A stretch of DNA of 33,688 nt, taken from positions 1 to 33,688 of the forward strand of contig RECI01000149.1 in assembly GCA_007694095.1 (NCBI GenBank). The letters are read 5' to 3'. The position numbers and the translations under genes were made by a program. Positions within the stretch are counted from its first letter, which is position 1; the number at the start of each line of letters is the position of its first letter. This stretch comes from Balneolaceae bacterium (GTDB taxonomy: Bacteria; Bacteroidota; Rhodothermia; Balneolales; Balneolaceae). Below are positions 1 to 9,023 of this stretch, piece by piece. The notes under the pieces were generated by a model, which did not search any database, was not told the DNA's origin, and saw only the letters and a program-made list of their open reading frames with translations.

Positions 1-1
1 A

Positions 2-949
2 GGAAGCACCTTCAGGGAAAGCCTGAGTGAGTACCATTATCACTGCGTACGAAGTCTTGACTACTCCTCAAATATAATAAAGCGCGCGAGGTTAAACAGT
101 AATATTTCATTTTTAGAAGCTGACATCATTGATTTTTCTTCCAATGGTGATACCTCAAAAGTTCATACCTCTGCCGGTGAATATCATGGGAACTGGATCT
201 TTCAAAGTGTGTTGCCTCCCCCCGGCTACCACCGTGCCAAAGTAGATATATCACTGCTTCAGCATTTTATCGGGTGGGAAATTGAAACTGAAAAACAGTC
301 TTTCGATCCCGATACCGCAACACTGATGGATTTTAATACCTCTCAAAAAAATGGCGTCACCTTCTTTTACGTACTTCCATTTACCAAAACAAAAGCACTC
401 ATTGAATACACGTTGTTCTCTGAAAAACTCCTGGAGACACATATTTACGAAGACGCACTTTCAGATTATATCAAAGATAGGTATGGGCTGCTCAAAGAAA
501 ACTATACAATCACAAGAGTTGAAAAAGGGGCAATTCCGATGGAAGACAGAAAGTACCCGCAATGGTATTGCAACAGGGTTATGAATACGGGAATGGCTGG
601 GGGGTATACAAAACCATCAACCGGCTATACATTTTCAAGATTGCATGATATGAGCAAGAAAATTGTCACTGCACTTGAAAAAGGAGTTAAAATACCAGAT
701 ATAAAGGCATCCGGTTACAGGTTTCGGGTTTATGATATGATGCTTTTATATCTGCTGAAAAACGAAACCGATATTTCCATTCAGATTTTCCGGGATCTTT
801 TCAAGAAGAATAAATTCGACCGTATTCTCCAATTTCTTGACGAAGAAACAAAATTCGTTCAGGAACTTCGCATTTTTTCAACTTTGCCTTATATGCCATT
901 TTTCAGGTCGATCTATAAAATGAAACACCGCATTTTTACGGGGGCCTAA
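2..949 (+). CDS. crtY: Lycopene beta-cyclase, C-terminal part (5' end outside window)
   Basis: The reading frame is open from the first bases of the window, so the gene begins upstream; an apparent start near 209 is internal. The protein resembles CrtY/CrtL lycopene cyclases, which close the ends of lycopene to give beta-carotene at the membrane. Visible family features are WIFQSVLPPP, then HFIGWEIET, FFYVLPF, ALIEYTLFS, EKGAIPM and the late GGYTKPSTGYTF segment, in the order seen in the flavoprotein cyclases. The N-terminal nucleotide-binding Rossmann motif would lie outside the window. The stop is one base from the GTG start of the beta-carotene oxygenase gene, so the two are almost certainly one operon: the product of this enzyme is the substrate of the next. 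Confidence 0.88.
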   Translation, partial: GSTFRESLSEYHYHCVRSLDYSSNIIKRARLNSNISFLEADIIDFSSNGDTSKVHTSAGEYHGNWIFQSVLPPPGYHRAKVDISLLQHFIGWEIETEKQSFDPDTATLMDFNTSQKNGVTFFYVLPFTKTKALIEYTLFSEKLLETHIYEDALSDYIKDRYGLLKENYTITRVEKGAIPMEDRKYPQWYCNRVMNTGMAGGYTKPSTGYTFSRLHDMSKKIVTALEKGVKIPDIKASGYRFRVYDMMLLYLLKNETDISIQIFRDLFKKNKFDRILQFLDEETKFVQELRIFSTLPYMPFFRSIYKMKHRIFTGA

Positions 950-950
950 C

Positions 951-1874
951 GTGTTCAGGTCCTCTTTCTCATTTTTAATCTTTGCGGGCATTATTTCCCT
1001 GATCTTTATGATTCCGGCCATCTTCACCCCGGAAATCCATGATGCAATTGCACCATATTTGGTTGTTGCTTCAGTATTTTTAATCGGAATACCACACGGT
1101 GCCATTGACCACATCATCTCGGCCGAACTTTTCAACACTGGCAGGAGCCTCAGGGGGCATTTTATTTTTTACAGCAGCTATTTGTTGATTATGCTTCTTG
1201 TAGGGTTATTGTGGGTATGGGCTCCAATCGCGGGGATGATATTATTTCTGATCATATCAGTTTACCATTTCGGACAGGCTGATATGGAAGATTTTTTATT
1301 GACTGATCGAAATAAATATGCAGCTTATGTGATACGCGGCATTTTTATTTTGGGACTGATCATCTTTTCTGATACTTCGGTAACACTGCCAATTATTGCT
1401 GAAGCAATGAACATAAATCTGGCCGAGACTGCTTTTGCCAGGGAATCATCTAATCTGGCTTTGTTTGGAATCCCTGCTTTATATCTGTTATTCTCAATAT
1501 TTCTTGCTGGAATTAGAGAAATTCGGAGGCCATTGATTTTTTTGAGTGATTTTGTCCTGTTGTTGTTTCTGTTCACGATTTGCGGTCCGTTGACCGGATT
1601 TGCCGTTTATTTCACTGTATGGCATTCGGCAGGGCATATTCATGAAATGCAGCGATTTTTCAATCAAAAAAATAAACAATTAACCATAACAGCTTTTTAC
1701 AAGCTTGCAATGCCTTTTACGCTCATTTCTGTTTTTGGCCTTTTCATATTGCTTCTGATAAATAATGTTACAGGTATGGAAGGTAAATTATTGACCCTTA
1801 TGTTTATTTTAATCAGTGTTCTAACACTTCCACACATGTTCATCGTTGACAAATTATATTCTACCCGGGCCTGA
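951..1874 (+). CDS. blh: Brp/Blh family beta-carotene 15,15'-dioxygenase
   Basis: Integral membrane oxygenase that splits beta-carotene into two retinal molecules, the chromophore of microbial rhodopsins. The 307-residue protein is very hydrophobic with about eight membrane segments. It carries the histidines expected to bind iron in this family: IPHGAIDH (H49, H54), YHFGQAD (H106), WHSAGHIHE (H225, H229, H231) and a late LPHMFIVD (about H297). The start is GTG, one base after the lycopene cyclase stop, with a G-rich stretch in the cyclase end acting as ribosome-binding site; no better ATG lies upstream. No rhodopsin gene lies downstream, so the opsin must be upstream or elsewhere in the genome. 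Family assignment is firm; the retinal role is inferred from the family and its neighbour. Confidence 0.9.
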   Translation: MFRSSFSFLIFAGIISLIFMIPAIFTPEIHDAIAPYLVVASVFLIGIPHGAIDHIISAELFNTGRSLRGHFIFYSSYLLIMLLVGLLWVWAPIAGMILFLIISVYHFGQADMEDFLLTDRNKYAAYVIRGIFILGLIIFSDTSVTLPIIAEAMNINLAETAFARESSNLALFGIPALYLLFSIFLAGIREIRRPLIFLSDFVLLLFLFTICGPLTGFAVYFTVWHSAGHIHEMQRFFNQKNKQLTITAFYKLAMPFTLISVFGLFILLLINNVTGMEGKLLTLMFILISVLTLPHMFIVDKLYSTRA

Positions 1875-2226
1875 TCAAATAATAATCATTTAGCTAGAAA
1901 TCATTAAATGGACTCTGCTGCAAGAGGCGTAAAAGAAAATATCCGGATTAAAATAAATGTTTCATAAGTAGAATATATTACTGTCATTAAACTTGATATT
2001 ATATTAATTTTTTATTCAATAACTAACTTCAATACATACATTTAAGTTTAACAGGTATTAAAGTAATATTTATATTGATTGAACAACAGAATCACAAACA
2101 TTTTTTAATTTTTAGTTTAAACTTGCAAAGTAATAATATATTTTAGTTATTATATGACTGTAGCGATTTACACGCTGACAGTCCAACAAGGTCAATCTGG
2201 TCAAAATACGTAAGGGGTAACATTGT
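1875..2226. other. AT-rich intergenic region with promoter space
   Basis: About 350 bases without a coding frame I can support. It is very AT-rich, has no recognisable terminator after blh, and ends with a hairpin just before the beta-helix gene (listed separately). It probably holds the promoter of that gene, but I cannot place it with confidence. Confidence 0.5.
2156..2183 (+). promoter_or_regulatory. Hairpin in the leader of the beta-helix gene
   Basis: GACTGTAGCG pairs with CGCT-G-ACAGTC around a 7-base loop: a 10-bp stem with one bulged G. It ends 43 bases before the ATG at 2227 in otherwise AT-rich DNA. No T-run follows on the plus strand, so it does not look like a terminator; it may be an operator or a leader-RNA stem. 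Function unknown. Confidence 0.3.
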
Positions 2227-3360
2227 ATGAAAAGATGGTTTATACATCTTTTAATACTTATTCTATTTATGGTAATTCATTCTGCGTGTGATAGTGCAAG
2301 CACCAATCAGATAGCTATTGAAGTAGGAGATAGTTTTCAAACAGCGAATGATATGTACCCGGAAGGCACCATCTTTTTGGTGAGAGCCGGAGTGCATCAA
2401 GGCCAACAAGTACGAAACCCGAAAACCGGAAATATCTGGATTGGAGAGAATGGAGCTGTAATGGACGGGCTTGATACAGTTCCCGAAGCTTTTACAGGAA
2501 TTGCTGTAAATATTACCATCCAGGGTATTGAAATCAGAAATTATGTTGATAACGGCATTTTCTTTAGAGGAGGCAACAATATAATCCTGAGGCGTCTTGT
2601 CATTAAAGATTCCGGATCCGGTGATGGTGAAAAGAATGCGGCTATTCGGTTAAATGATGTTGAAAATATTATCATCACAGACAATTTTATCACAAGGGTT
2701 ACTGCAGGAATTTTACCTACCGACTGTACAGGCCCGGTTCTTATAAGCGACAATACAGGGATTAATATCGGCAGAAATTTCGTCCAGCTGGACAAGTGCA
2801 GTGGCAGCAATATTGAAATCAGCTATAATGCAATGGAACGTGTAGGTGATTACCTGCGCGGTGAAACTGTTGATGTTGTTGACTGGATATCGATTTATCA
2901 ATCTTCCGGCACTCCAGAAAGTCCAATTCTAGTAAAAAACAACCGGGCTCGCGGACACGGTAATGACCCGTATGGTTCATTTATAATGTTGGGCGACGCG
3001 GGTGGCGCCAATCAACTTGCCACCGGAAACGTGGGCGTGAATCCCGGACAGGTGGGAATTGGAATAGCTGGTGGGCAGAATATCACCGTTAGTGATAATG
3101 CTATGTACAGCAGGGAGTGGGAATTTAGTAACGTGGCTTTTTATTCTGCCAATTTTAGTGAACCGAATCCATGTGATAATCATTTAGTAAGGGATAACAG
3201 GTCTTTCTGGATAAAAGGAAGCATCATGCAACAGAATAACATATGGACAGATACCATGTGTGATCCTGTCCTGTTTGAGCATAATTATTTTCCGGATTTC
3301 AGTTTAAATCAGGATATCTGGTATCAGGCAGGTGAGATATTTAATAACCGGGGAAATTAG
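2227..3360 (+). CDS. Exported right-handed parallel beta-helix protein
   Basis: A 377-residue protein with a hydrophobic N-terminal export signal (residues 1-20) ending in HSAC at about Cys20. This could be a lipoprotein site, although His at -3 is atypical of a lipobox. The rest has the rhythm of a parallel beta-helix (pectate-lyase fold): repeated rungs such as ITIQGIEIRNYV, NIILRRLVIKDS, NIIITDNFITRV, NIEISYNAMERV and NITVSDNAMYSR, each placing Asn near a turn. Proteins of this fold often bind or cut polysaccharides, but I see no definite catalytic set, so the substrate is unknown. A purine-rich AAGGGG stretch about 9 bases upstream supports the start. It converges on the deacetylase gene with only 8 bases between the stops. 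Confidence 0.75.
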   Translation: MKRWFIHLLILILFMVIHSACDSASTNQIAIEVGDSFQTANDMYPEGTIFLVRAGVHQGQQVRNPKTGNIWIGENGAVMDGLDTVPEAFTGIAVNITIQGIEIRNYVDNGIFFRGGNNIILRRLVIKDSGSGDGEKNAAIRLNDVENIIITDNFITRVTAGILPTDCTGPVLISDNTGINIGRNFVQLDKCSGSNIEISYNAMERVGDYLRGETVDVVDWISIYQSSGTPESPILVKNNRARGHGNDPYGSFIMLGDAGGANQLATGNVGVNPGQVGIGIAGGQNITVSDNAMYSREWEFSNVAFYSANFSEPNPCDNHLVRDNRSFWIKGSIMQQNNIWTDTMCDPVLFEHNYFPDFSLNQDIWYQAGEIFNNRGN

Positions 3361-3368
3361 CCACTTTA

Positions 3369-4073
3369 CTACAACCCATCGATTATTGATTTCAGCCGTG
3401 TTTTTAAATTTTCCCCGAAAATTTCGAAGGGTACCTCTTTTGTAACAATTTCTTTTACTTTACTGTCTTCTATAACTTCCTTATACGTTTCATAACAATC
3501 CAGAGCCCTTCTGAATGTTTCCATGTCTTCATCACTGCACTGCTCAATAAACCCTATGTCTTTCTCATCAGATACCTCCAGCCGGAATTTCCCTTTCAAA
3601 TCCACCTCTCCCCTTCTGGTAAAAAACGCAAGCCGTTTTGGAAACTCCTTTTTGTTTTTCTTCATCTGGCAAAAAACACGCTTTACAACCGCATGTGTTA
3701 CAAGATGATCATGAAATCCGCTGATTCCATGAACGGCATAAGTAATAAGAACATCTGGTTTAATTTTAAAAATGTGCTGAGAAATGATGTCCTCTATTTC
3801 AATAGGATCCATATGTTTAAGCTCATTGTCGGGAAGATCCAATACGGCCATTCCTGTTAAACCGAGTACTTTTTCCACACACAACATTTCCTTATATCGG
3901 ATCTCACCCATCTCTTCTTTGCTAACATTCAATTTAAAACGCTGCCTGGTTGCCTCGCCCCTGGTGAGTGTAAGCAGATATACTTCGAGTCCCTGTCTTA
4001 ACTGTGCTGATATAGCGGGTGCCGGCCCAAATGATTCATCATCCGGGTGAGGAAATATGTAGAGGATTTTCAT
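3369..4073 (-). CDS. PIG-L/LmbE family deacetylase (BshB2-like)
   Basis: A 234-residue zinc-dependent N-deacetylase of the LmbE/PIG-L family. The metal and catalytic motif PHPDDE sits at residues 8-13 and the second metal-binding stretch HDHLVTH at 121-127, both in the expected places, and the length is typical. The N-terminal MKILYIFPHPDDES and the region around FFTRRGEVD resemble the bacillithiol-pathway deacetylase BshB2, which removes acetate from GlcNAc-malate. Other members act on different amino sugars, so bacillithiol is only the leading guess; no bshA or bshC lies nearby. It lies about 120 bases downstream of nrdJ on the same strand, beyond the nrdJ terminator, so it probably has its own promoter. 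Confidence 0.8.
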   Translation of the reverse strand: MKILYIFPHPDDESFGPAPAISAQLRQGLEVYLLTLTRGEATRQRFKLNVSKEEMGEIRYKEMLCVEKVLGLTGMAVLDLPDNELKHMDPIEIEDIISQHIFKIKPDVLITYAVHGISGFHDHLVTHAVVKRVFCQMKKNKKEFPKRLAFFTRRGEVDLKGKFRLEVSDEKDIGFIEQCSDEDMETFRRALDCYETYKEVIEDSKVKEIVTKEVPFEIFGENLKTRLKSIIDGL

Positions 4074-4107
4074 TTTCCAGCCTAATCGCCTCTATCTGTT
4101 TTTTTTT

Positions 4108-4137
4108 AAAAAAACCCGCCGATGTATAACCGGCGGG
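4108..4137 (-). terminator. Rho-independent terminator of nrdJ
   Basis: CCCGCCG (4115-4121) pairs with CGGCGGG (4131-4137) around a 9-base loop. Read on the minus strand the stem is followed by seven T's (plus-strand A's at 4108-4114). It lies 55 bases past the nrdJ stop and separates nrdJ from the deacetylase gene. Confidence 0.85.
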
Positions 4138-4192
4138 CTTTTAACGGATATATCATGCCAATCATAACCCTGAACGGGTTTGCAGGCATGGA

Positions 4193-7100
4193 CTAAGAAC
4201 AGCCTGTCGTTGAACCGCAGGTCATGCATTTTAAGCATGTTCCGTTGCGTATCATCGTCATGCTGCCGCATTCGGGGCAAGAGTCGCCTGTGTATCCTAG
4301 TTGTTTGGCACGGTCATAATCCGTATCAGATTCTTTCTTAACTGCCTTGGTTACAGCCGCACCTTCAATCACTTTTATTGATTCTTTTACTATGGTTTTT
4401 TTTTCCACCTCATCGGCTAAATCCTGTTCCTCAGAAGGTTTTAATTTTCTAGTGAGAATATCTTCAGGAGCTACATGAGCGAGATCGTCCCTTTCAAGAT
4501 ATGTAACTGCAAGTTCCCTGAATATATAGTCGATGATCGAGGTGGTCATTTTCACGTGTGGGCTGCCATTGACCATACCGCTGGGTTCAAATTTCGTAAA
4601 CACAAATGCATCTACAAATTCCTCCAGGGGTACGCCATGTTGTAACCCGAGCGAAATAGCAATGGCAAAACAGTTCATCAGGCTTCTGAACGCAGCGCCT
4701 TCACGGTGCATATCGATAAAAATTTCACCAAGCTGGCCATTTTCGTACTCACCTGTTCTGAGGTATACACTTTGACCGCCAATTTTTACTTTTTGTGTAT
4801 AACCGCTGCGGCGAAACGGGAGTTTCTGACGCCTTGCCACATATTTATGGATGATTTTTTCAGCAGTTTTTACAATCATTTCCTGCGCTGCCAATGTTTC
4901 ATCATCTTCCTCGTCCAGCTCTTCAAGTACATCACTCATCGAATTCAGCGGCTGGCTGAGTTTGGATCCGTCCCTGTAGAGTGCGTTGGCTTTCAGCATT
5001 TTCTGCCATGAGATCATATAGGCATCTTTAAAATCTTCAACCGTGGCTTCATTCGGAAGGTTGATGGTTTTTGATATAGCCCCGGAAATAAACGGCTGGG
5101 CAGCTGCCATCATGTTGATATGGCCGGCCGCAGATATATACCTTGTTCCGATCCTGCCGCACCTATTGGCACAATCAAATACCGGAAGGTGTTCATCCTT
5201 GAGATGGGGGGCGCCTTCCACTGTCATAGTTCCGCAAATATAGTCGTTGGCGGCCTGAATCTGCTCCTTACTGAATCCAAGAAACTTCAGCATATCAAAA
5301 TTAAAATCTGATAATTGCTCTTCCGTGATATTCAGTACATCTTTGCAGAAATCTTCACCTAGCGTCCAATGATTAAAAGCAAATTTAATGTCAAAACTGC
5401 CGGGAAGTGCCGCTTCTATTGATTCCAGTTTTTCCTGTGTAAAACCTGCTTCACGCAAGCTGGTTTCATTGATATAGGGACAACCATTCAGCGAACCGGA
5501 ACCTTTTGCGTATCGAATTATCTCTTCTATCTCATTTTTAGCGTATCCGAGGTTTTTAAGTGCAAGTGGCACACATTGATTGATAATTTTGAAATAACCG
5601 CCCCCGGCAAGTTTTTTGAATTTTACAAGCGCAAAATCCGGTTCAATGCCGGTTGTATCACAATCCATAACCAAACCAATGGTCCCGGTCGGGGCAATAA
5701 CGGTAACCTGCGCGTTCCGGTATCCATACTTTTCACCAGCATCAACCGCATCGTCAGCATCCTTACGAGCTGCCTCCAACAGGTAATCAGGGCAAATTCC
5801 GGCGTCAATTCCAGTCGGCTTGATCGTCAGACCTTCATAATCGTTTTCAGCTGCGTTATAAGCAGCTCTGCGATGATTTCGCATTACCCTGAGCATGTGC
5901 GTTTTATTTCTTTCGTATGCTTCAAAAGGACCTAATTCTTTGGCAAGTTCGGCACTTGCAGCATAAGATTTCATGTGGAGAATGCAGGTAAGGGCGCCGG
6001 CAATAGCACTGCCTTTAACACTATCATAAGGTACACCCTGAACCATCAGAGCCGCACCAAGGTTGGCATAACCAAGTCCTAATGTCCGGAAGATGTACGA
6101 TAGTTCTGCTATCTCTTTGGATGGAAACTGCGCCATTAAAACAGAGATTTCCAGTACGGTTGTCCATAACCGTGAAGCGTGCCTGATCGAATCAACATTA
6201 AATTCCGTGCAGTTTTCGTCTTTAAAAAACTTCATCAGGTTAAGAGAAGCGAGGTTGCAGGCGGTGTTATCAAGAAACATGTATTCCGAGCAGGGATTAC
6301 TCGCCTTGATATCTCCATCTTCAGGGCAGGTATGCCATTCGTTAATCGTATCATGATACTGTGTTCCGGGATCGGCACACGACCATGCTGCAAAACTTAC
6401 CTGATCCCACAACTCCCTGGCTTTGAGTGTTTTCATGGGCTCGGGTTCCCTTCCTTCCTGTTTTGCCCTGCGTTTTTCAATTCTGCCGTAGAGATTCCAC
6501 ACACCGTCATCAAGAACGGCTTTCATGAAACTGTTGGGGATTCGAACTGAATTATTTGAGTTTTGACCGCTTACAGTCATATATGCTTCAGAGTTCCAGT
6601 CAGTATCGTAGGTATCGAACTCAATGTCAGAGAAACCTTGGGCTGCAAGCTGAATAACACGCTCAATATAGTTGAGGGGTACCTGGTCGCGCTTTGCTTC
6701 CCGTATGGCCATGCCAAGATCTTTATGTTTCACCGGGTCTCTGCTTACAGCGCCATTGAATGATTTTCCGTCAATCTGTACAGGCTGGTGGCAAAGCCTG
6801 ATGATTTTTTTCAGATGTTTTTGCGTGATTTTTGAACCCGTTACAATAGCTGCAACTTTTTGCTCCTCGCGAACTTTCCAGTTGATGTATTCCTCAATAT
6901 CGGGATGGTCGAGATCAAGGGTAACCATTTTTGCAGCTCTGCGGGTAGTGCCACCAGATTTGATTGCACCTGCTGCACGGTCACCTATTTTCAAAAAACT
7001 CATAAGGCCGGATGATTTTCCGCCTCCACTCAGGCGCTCACCTGAACCACGCAAATCCGAGAAGTTAGTCCCGGTTCCGGATCCATACTTAAACAAACGG

Positions 7101-7768
7101 GCTTCACGCACCCACAGGTCCATGATTCCACCCTCGTTTACAAGGTCGTCATCAATACTTTGAATGAAACATGCATGTGGCTGCGGATGTGTGTATGCAT
7201 CCTCTGATTTTTTTAATTTTCCGGTTTCCGGTTCAACATAATAATGGCCTTGAGCAGGACCATTAATTCCATAGGCCCAGTACAAGCCCGTATTGAACCA
7301 TTGAGGGCTGTTGGGAGCAGCCATCTGGGTAGCCAGCATATAGCACAGTTCATCATAGAAAATTTTTGCATCATCCTCTGAGTCAAAGTAGTCGTACTTC
7401 CATCCCCAGTAAGTCCAACACCCGGCAAGACGGTTAAATACCTGCCTGCTATCAATTTCGTGGGTATATCTTTTTTTCTTTTCAACCTTTCCAAGTTCTT
7501 TCTCGTCAGCAATGGAACGCTGAAGCCACCTGGGTACTCCTTTTTCAGCGACTTTTTTCAGGTTTACAGGTACTCCGGCTTTTCGGAAGTATTTTTGTGC
7601 AATAATATCCGTAGCTACCTGTGACCATCCAGAGGGTACAAATACATCAGCCATCTCGAAAATTTTTGAACCATCCGGATTTTTTATTTCTGATCTTCTT
7701 TTTTCAAATGTAATCGGATCGTATGGGGTTTTCCAATCCGGCTTGGTGTAAAAGCGGCTAAATTTCAT
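4193..7768 (-). CDS. nrdJ: Adenosylcobalamin-dependent (class II) ribonucleotide reductase
   Basis: Makes deoxyribonucleotides from ribonucleotides using a B12-generated thiyl radical, without needing oxygen or a second subunit. At 1191 residues it matches the long 'vitamin B12-dependent' form. Visible: THPQPHACF with the N-terminal redox Cys (about C200), [12 protein letters not shown], the active-site NPCSE at 491-495 (C493 and E495), the [20 protein letters not shown] loop of the barrel, and a C-terminal zinc-ribbon-like tail with CPECG, CLKC and CGSTTGC. The start is supported by AGGAG 8 bases upstream (7777-7781 on the plus strand). No cobalamin riboswitch is visible upstream; instead the upstream region holds a cluster of DnaA-box-like sites. 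It has its own terminator. Confidence 0.95.
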   Translation of the reverse strand: MKFSRFYTKPDWKTPYDPITFEKRRSEIKNPDGSKIFEMADVFVPSGWSQVATDIIAQKYFRKAGVPVNLKKVAEKGVPRWLQRSIADEKELGKVEKKKRYTHEIDSRQVFNRLAGCWTYWGWKYDYFDSEDDAKIFYDELCYMLATQMAAPNSPQWFNTGLYWAYGINGPAQGHYYVEPETGKLKKSEDAYTHPQPHACFIQSIDDDLVNEGGIMDLWVREARLFKYGSGTGTNFSDLRGSGERLSGGGKSSGLMSFLKIGDRAAGAIKSGGTTRRAAKMVTLDLDHPDIEEYINWKVREEQKVAAIVTGSKITQKHLKKIIRLCHQPVQIDGKSFNGAVSRDPVKHKDLGMAIREAKRDQVPLNYIERVIQLAAQGFSDIEFDTYDTDWNSEAYMTVSGQNSNNSVRIPNSFMKAVLDDGVWNLYGRIEKRRAKQEGREPEPMKTLKARELWDQVSFAAWSCADPGTQYHDTINEWHTCPEDGDIKASNPCSEYMFLDNTACNLASLNLMKFFKDENCTEFNVDSIRHASRLWTTVLEISVLMAQFPSKEIAELSYIFRTLGLGYANLGAALMVQGVPYDSVKGSAIAGALTCILHMKSYAASAELAKELGPFEAYERNKTHMLRVMRNHRRAAYNAAENDYEGLTIKPTGIDAGICPDYLLEAARKDADDAVDAGEKYGYRNAQVTVIAPTGTIGLVMDCDTTGIEPDFALVKFKKLAGGGYFKIINQCVPLALKNLGYAKNEIEEIIRYAKGSGSLNGCPYINETSLREAGFTQEKLESIEAALPGSFDIKFAFNHWTLGEDFCKDVLNITEEQLSDFNFDMLKFLGFSKEQIQAANDYICGTMTVEGAPHLKDEHLPVFDCANRCGRIGTRYISAAGHINMMAAAQPFISGAISKTINLPNEATVEDFKDAYMISWQKMLKANALYRDGSKLSQPLNSMSDVLEELDEEDDETLAAQEMIVKTAEKIIHKYVARRQKLPFRRSGYTQKVKIGGQSVYLRTGEYENGQLGEIFIDMHREGAAFRSLMNCFAIAISLGLQHGVPLEEFVDAFVFTKFEPSGMVNGSPHVKMTTSIIDYIFRELAVTYLERDDLAHVAPEDILTRKLKPSEEQDLADEVEKKTIVKESIKVIEGAAVTKAVKKESDTDYDRAKQLGYTGDSCPECGSMTMIRNGTCLKCMTCGSTTGCS

Positions 7769-8428
7769 AGATGATTCTCCTGTTTAGTGGATAAAATTTG
7801 ATGTAAAATGTTAACGGTATGAACTGCGAGTAAGCTCAAAAAGCATATGTGGAAATATATTTGTGAGATCAACAGGCATCAAGAAAAATATCAATTACTT
7901 TTCCACAAAATCCTGAAGTTATCCACAATAAGGAATGAACGCGAATTACACCCACTTTGATGTCTCACGAAACATGTACACTTAAAATCCTAAATATGAT
8001 TAATTCATGTACAATAAAACAAAATTTATACTTAACCTTTTCCAGATGTGCATAATAACAGCCCAATAAAGGCTGATTGAGTATTAATTTCAATTATCCA
8101 CAATATCGAAAAGATATCCACATTTTTAATTGTTTATAATTTTCTATGATAATAAATATTTTATATATGTGTTAAAATATCTTACTTATTTACTTTAATA
8201 TTAATCTTTAAATATTTGAATATTTCATTTTAATATATTTTTAAATTATCCATGATAATCATTTTATAACAAACCGGTACCGGAATACCTTCATGCGTAA
8301 GTTGTTCGTTAGCGTCACCAGATTTGAATTACAACATTTATAACTTTCTATTTTGCAACCGGCCTTTTTGATTTCTACATTTTGTATTTAATTGCTGTAA
8401 TTGCTCCTATAAAACACCAGCCAGAAAA
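7769..8428. other. Gene-free region upstream of nrdJ
   Basis: About 660 bases with no supportable gene. It contains the nrdJ ribosome-binding site, five DnaA-box-like 9-mers (7899-8122), a very AT-rich stretch (about 8123-8270), two copies of CATGTACA (7973-7980 and 8006-8013), and a perfect palindrome CCGGTACCGG (8274-8283). Confidence 0.7.
7899..8270. other. DnaA-box cluster with AT-rich stretch: candidate replication origin or DnaA-controlled promoter
   Basis: Perfect TTATCCACA at 7919-7927 and 8094-8102 (plus), TTATGCACA at 8047-8055 (minus), and one-mismatch sites TTTTCCACA at 7899-7907 and ATATCCACA at 8114-8122 (plus). The cluster spans about 225 bases and is followed by about 150 bases of nearly pure A+T, the usual layout of boxes next to an unwinding element. 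It lies just upstream of nrdJ, so DnaA control of dNTP synthesis is the main alternative; in E. coli DnaA regulates nrdAB. Elsewhere in the window I found perfect boxes only singly, inside genes (about 18767 and 25658). Confidence 0.45.
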
Positions 8429-8708
8429 ATGAACTATAAATGTAATGTCCCATTTCGCGTCCGGTCTTATGAGGTAAACACCTCGGGATTCGTGCATACA
8501 GGGATTATGAACTGATAGACTCCAACGATAATGTACTGTAAACAGGAATATAAAAAGCCTTGATATCCAGTTTCTCCGGGAAGCAGAAGCGGGCGAAATG
8601 ATTTTGTTATCGGAAAAAAGAGATCCCGAAAAAAACCAAGTTTATCGTACACTGTTCCGCGAACGGGACGGTGAGCCGGTAGCAACGGCAGTCATTTCTT
8701 TTCAATAA
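8429..8708 (+). pseudogene. Remnant of a hot-dog fold acyl-CoA/acyl-ACP thioesterase
   Basis: Two pieces of one thioesterase-like protein survive. The first, 8429-8515, encodes 28 residues with VRSYEVNTSGFVHTGIMN, resembling the N-terminal 'VRxYEVDxxGhVnN' segment of hot-dog thioesterases, and ends in TGA TAG. The second, in another frame, is open from 8532 to the stop at 8706-8708 and contains SLDIQFLREAEAGE and then VYRTLFRERDGEPVATAVI, like the usual C-terminal half. About 50-60 residues of the middle are missing or scrambled, so this is a frameshifted, internally deleted gene. The minus-strand frame across 8467-8685 is its shadow. Its end overlaps the 3' end of a small membrane-protein gene on the other strand. 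Recognition rests on motif resemblance. Confidence 0.55.
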
Positions 8709-8850
8709 TTTCCGGATCATCTCCGCTGCTTCTGCGGTAATTTTGTGGATTTTCGTTCATCTCCCTGAACTCTTTGAATGTATAAATCAATCCAATCAGA
8801 AACAGAATCACAACAAATATGCCTGAGGTAAAAATATAAGGTACACTCAT
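8692..8850 (-). CDS. Small single-span membrane protein, second of a coupled pair
   Basis: A 52-residue reading frame beginning MSVPYIFTSGIF: one hydrophobic segment (about residues 5-23) followed by a charged tail (KEFREMNENPQNYRR, ending in EKK). Its ATG overlaps the TGA of the preceding small gene in an ATGA junction, which points to translational coupling and supports both frames as real. The sense of the membrane segment and the strongly charged tail look like a genuine small inner-membrane protein. No function recognised. Its 3' end overlaps the thioesterase remnant on the opposite strand by 17 bases. Confidence 0.6.
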   Translation of the reverse strand: MSVPYIFTSGIFVVILFLIGLIYTFKEFREMNENPQNYRRSSGDDPEIIEKK

Positions 8851-9023
8851 GACTTGCTCCTGTATTTTAATATTTTAAAATAGGCGCCAAACCCGAGAAT
8901 CGAAGGAACCCATATTCCGACAAAAAGCCCGGCATCCGGATCAACTCCAAACCAGAGATAAATTGACAGAACCATAGAAATCAGAGCAGCACTAAGGATA
9001 AAATAATCAGATTTTAGAAGCAT
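8847..9023 (-). CDS. Small two-span membrane protein, first of a coupled pair
   Basis: A 58-residue frame, MLLKSDYFILSAALISM..., with two hydrophobic stretches (about residues 8-25 and 32-50) around VDPDAG and a basic end (KILKYRSKS). It overlaps the next small gene by four bases (ATGA). The two together look like a minimal operon of membrane peptides, perhaps accessory subunits of a transporter or respiratory complex, but no large partner gene is next to them: downstream lie only the thioesterase remnant and the nrdJ upstream region. Function unknown. Confidence 0.6.
   Translation of the reverse strand: MLLKSDYFILSAALISMVLSIYLWFGVDPDAGLFVGIWVPSILGFGAYFKILKYRSKS

Noticed and set aside
209-211. 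Start of the lycopene cyclase gene at the TTG at 209
   Set aside because: The same frame continues open to the first bases of the window and encodes family-like sequence (WIFQSV) before it.
6672-7163. 163-codon plus-strand frame inside nrdJ
   Set aside because: Shadow of the ribonucleotide reductase gene on the other strand, with no own signals.
7769-7970. Cobalamin riboswitch upstream of the B12-dependent reductase
   Set aside because: Looked for because of the B12 link, but no B12-box-like conserved core is visible and the region is short and AT-rich.
8467-8685. 72-codon minus-strand frame starting MLPAHRPVRGTV
   Set aside because: It is antisense to the two thioesterase-like fragments, has no family resemblance, and its residues follow from the plus-strand coding pattern.
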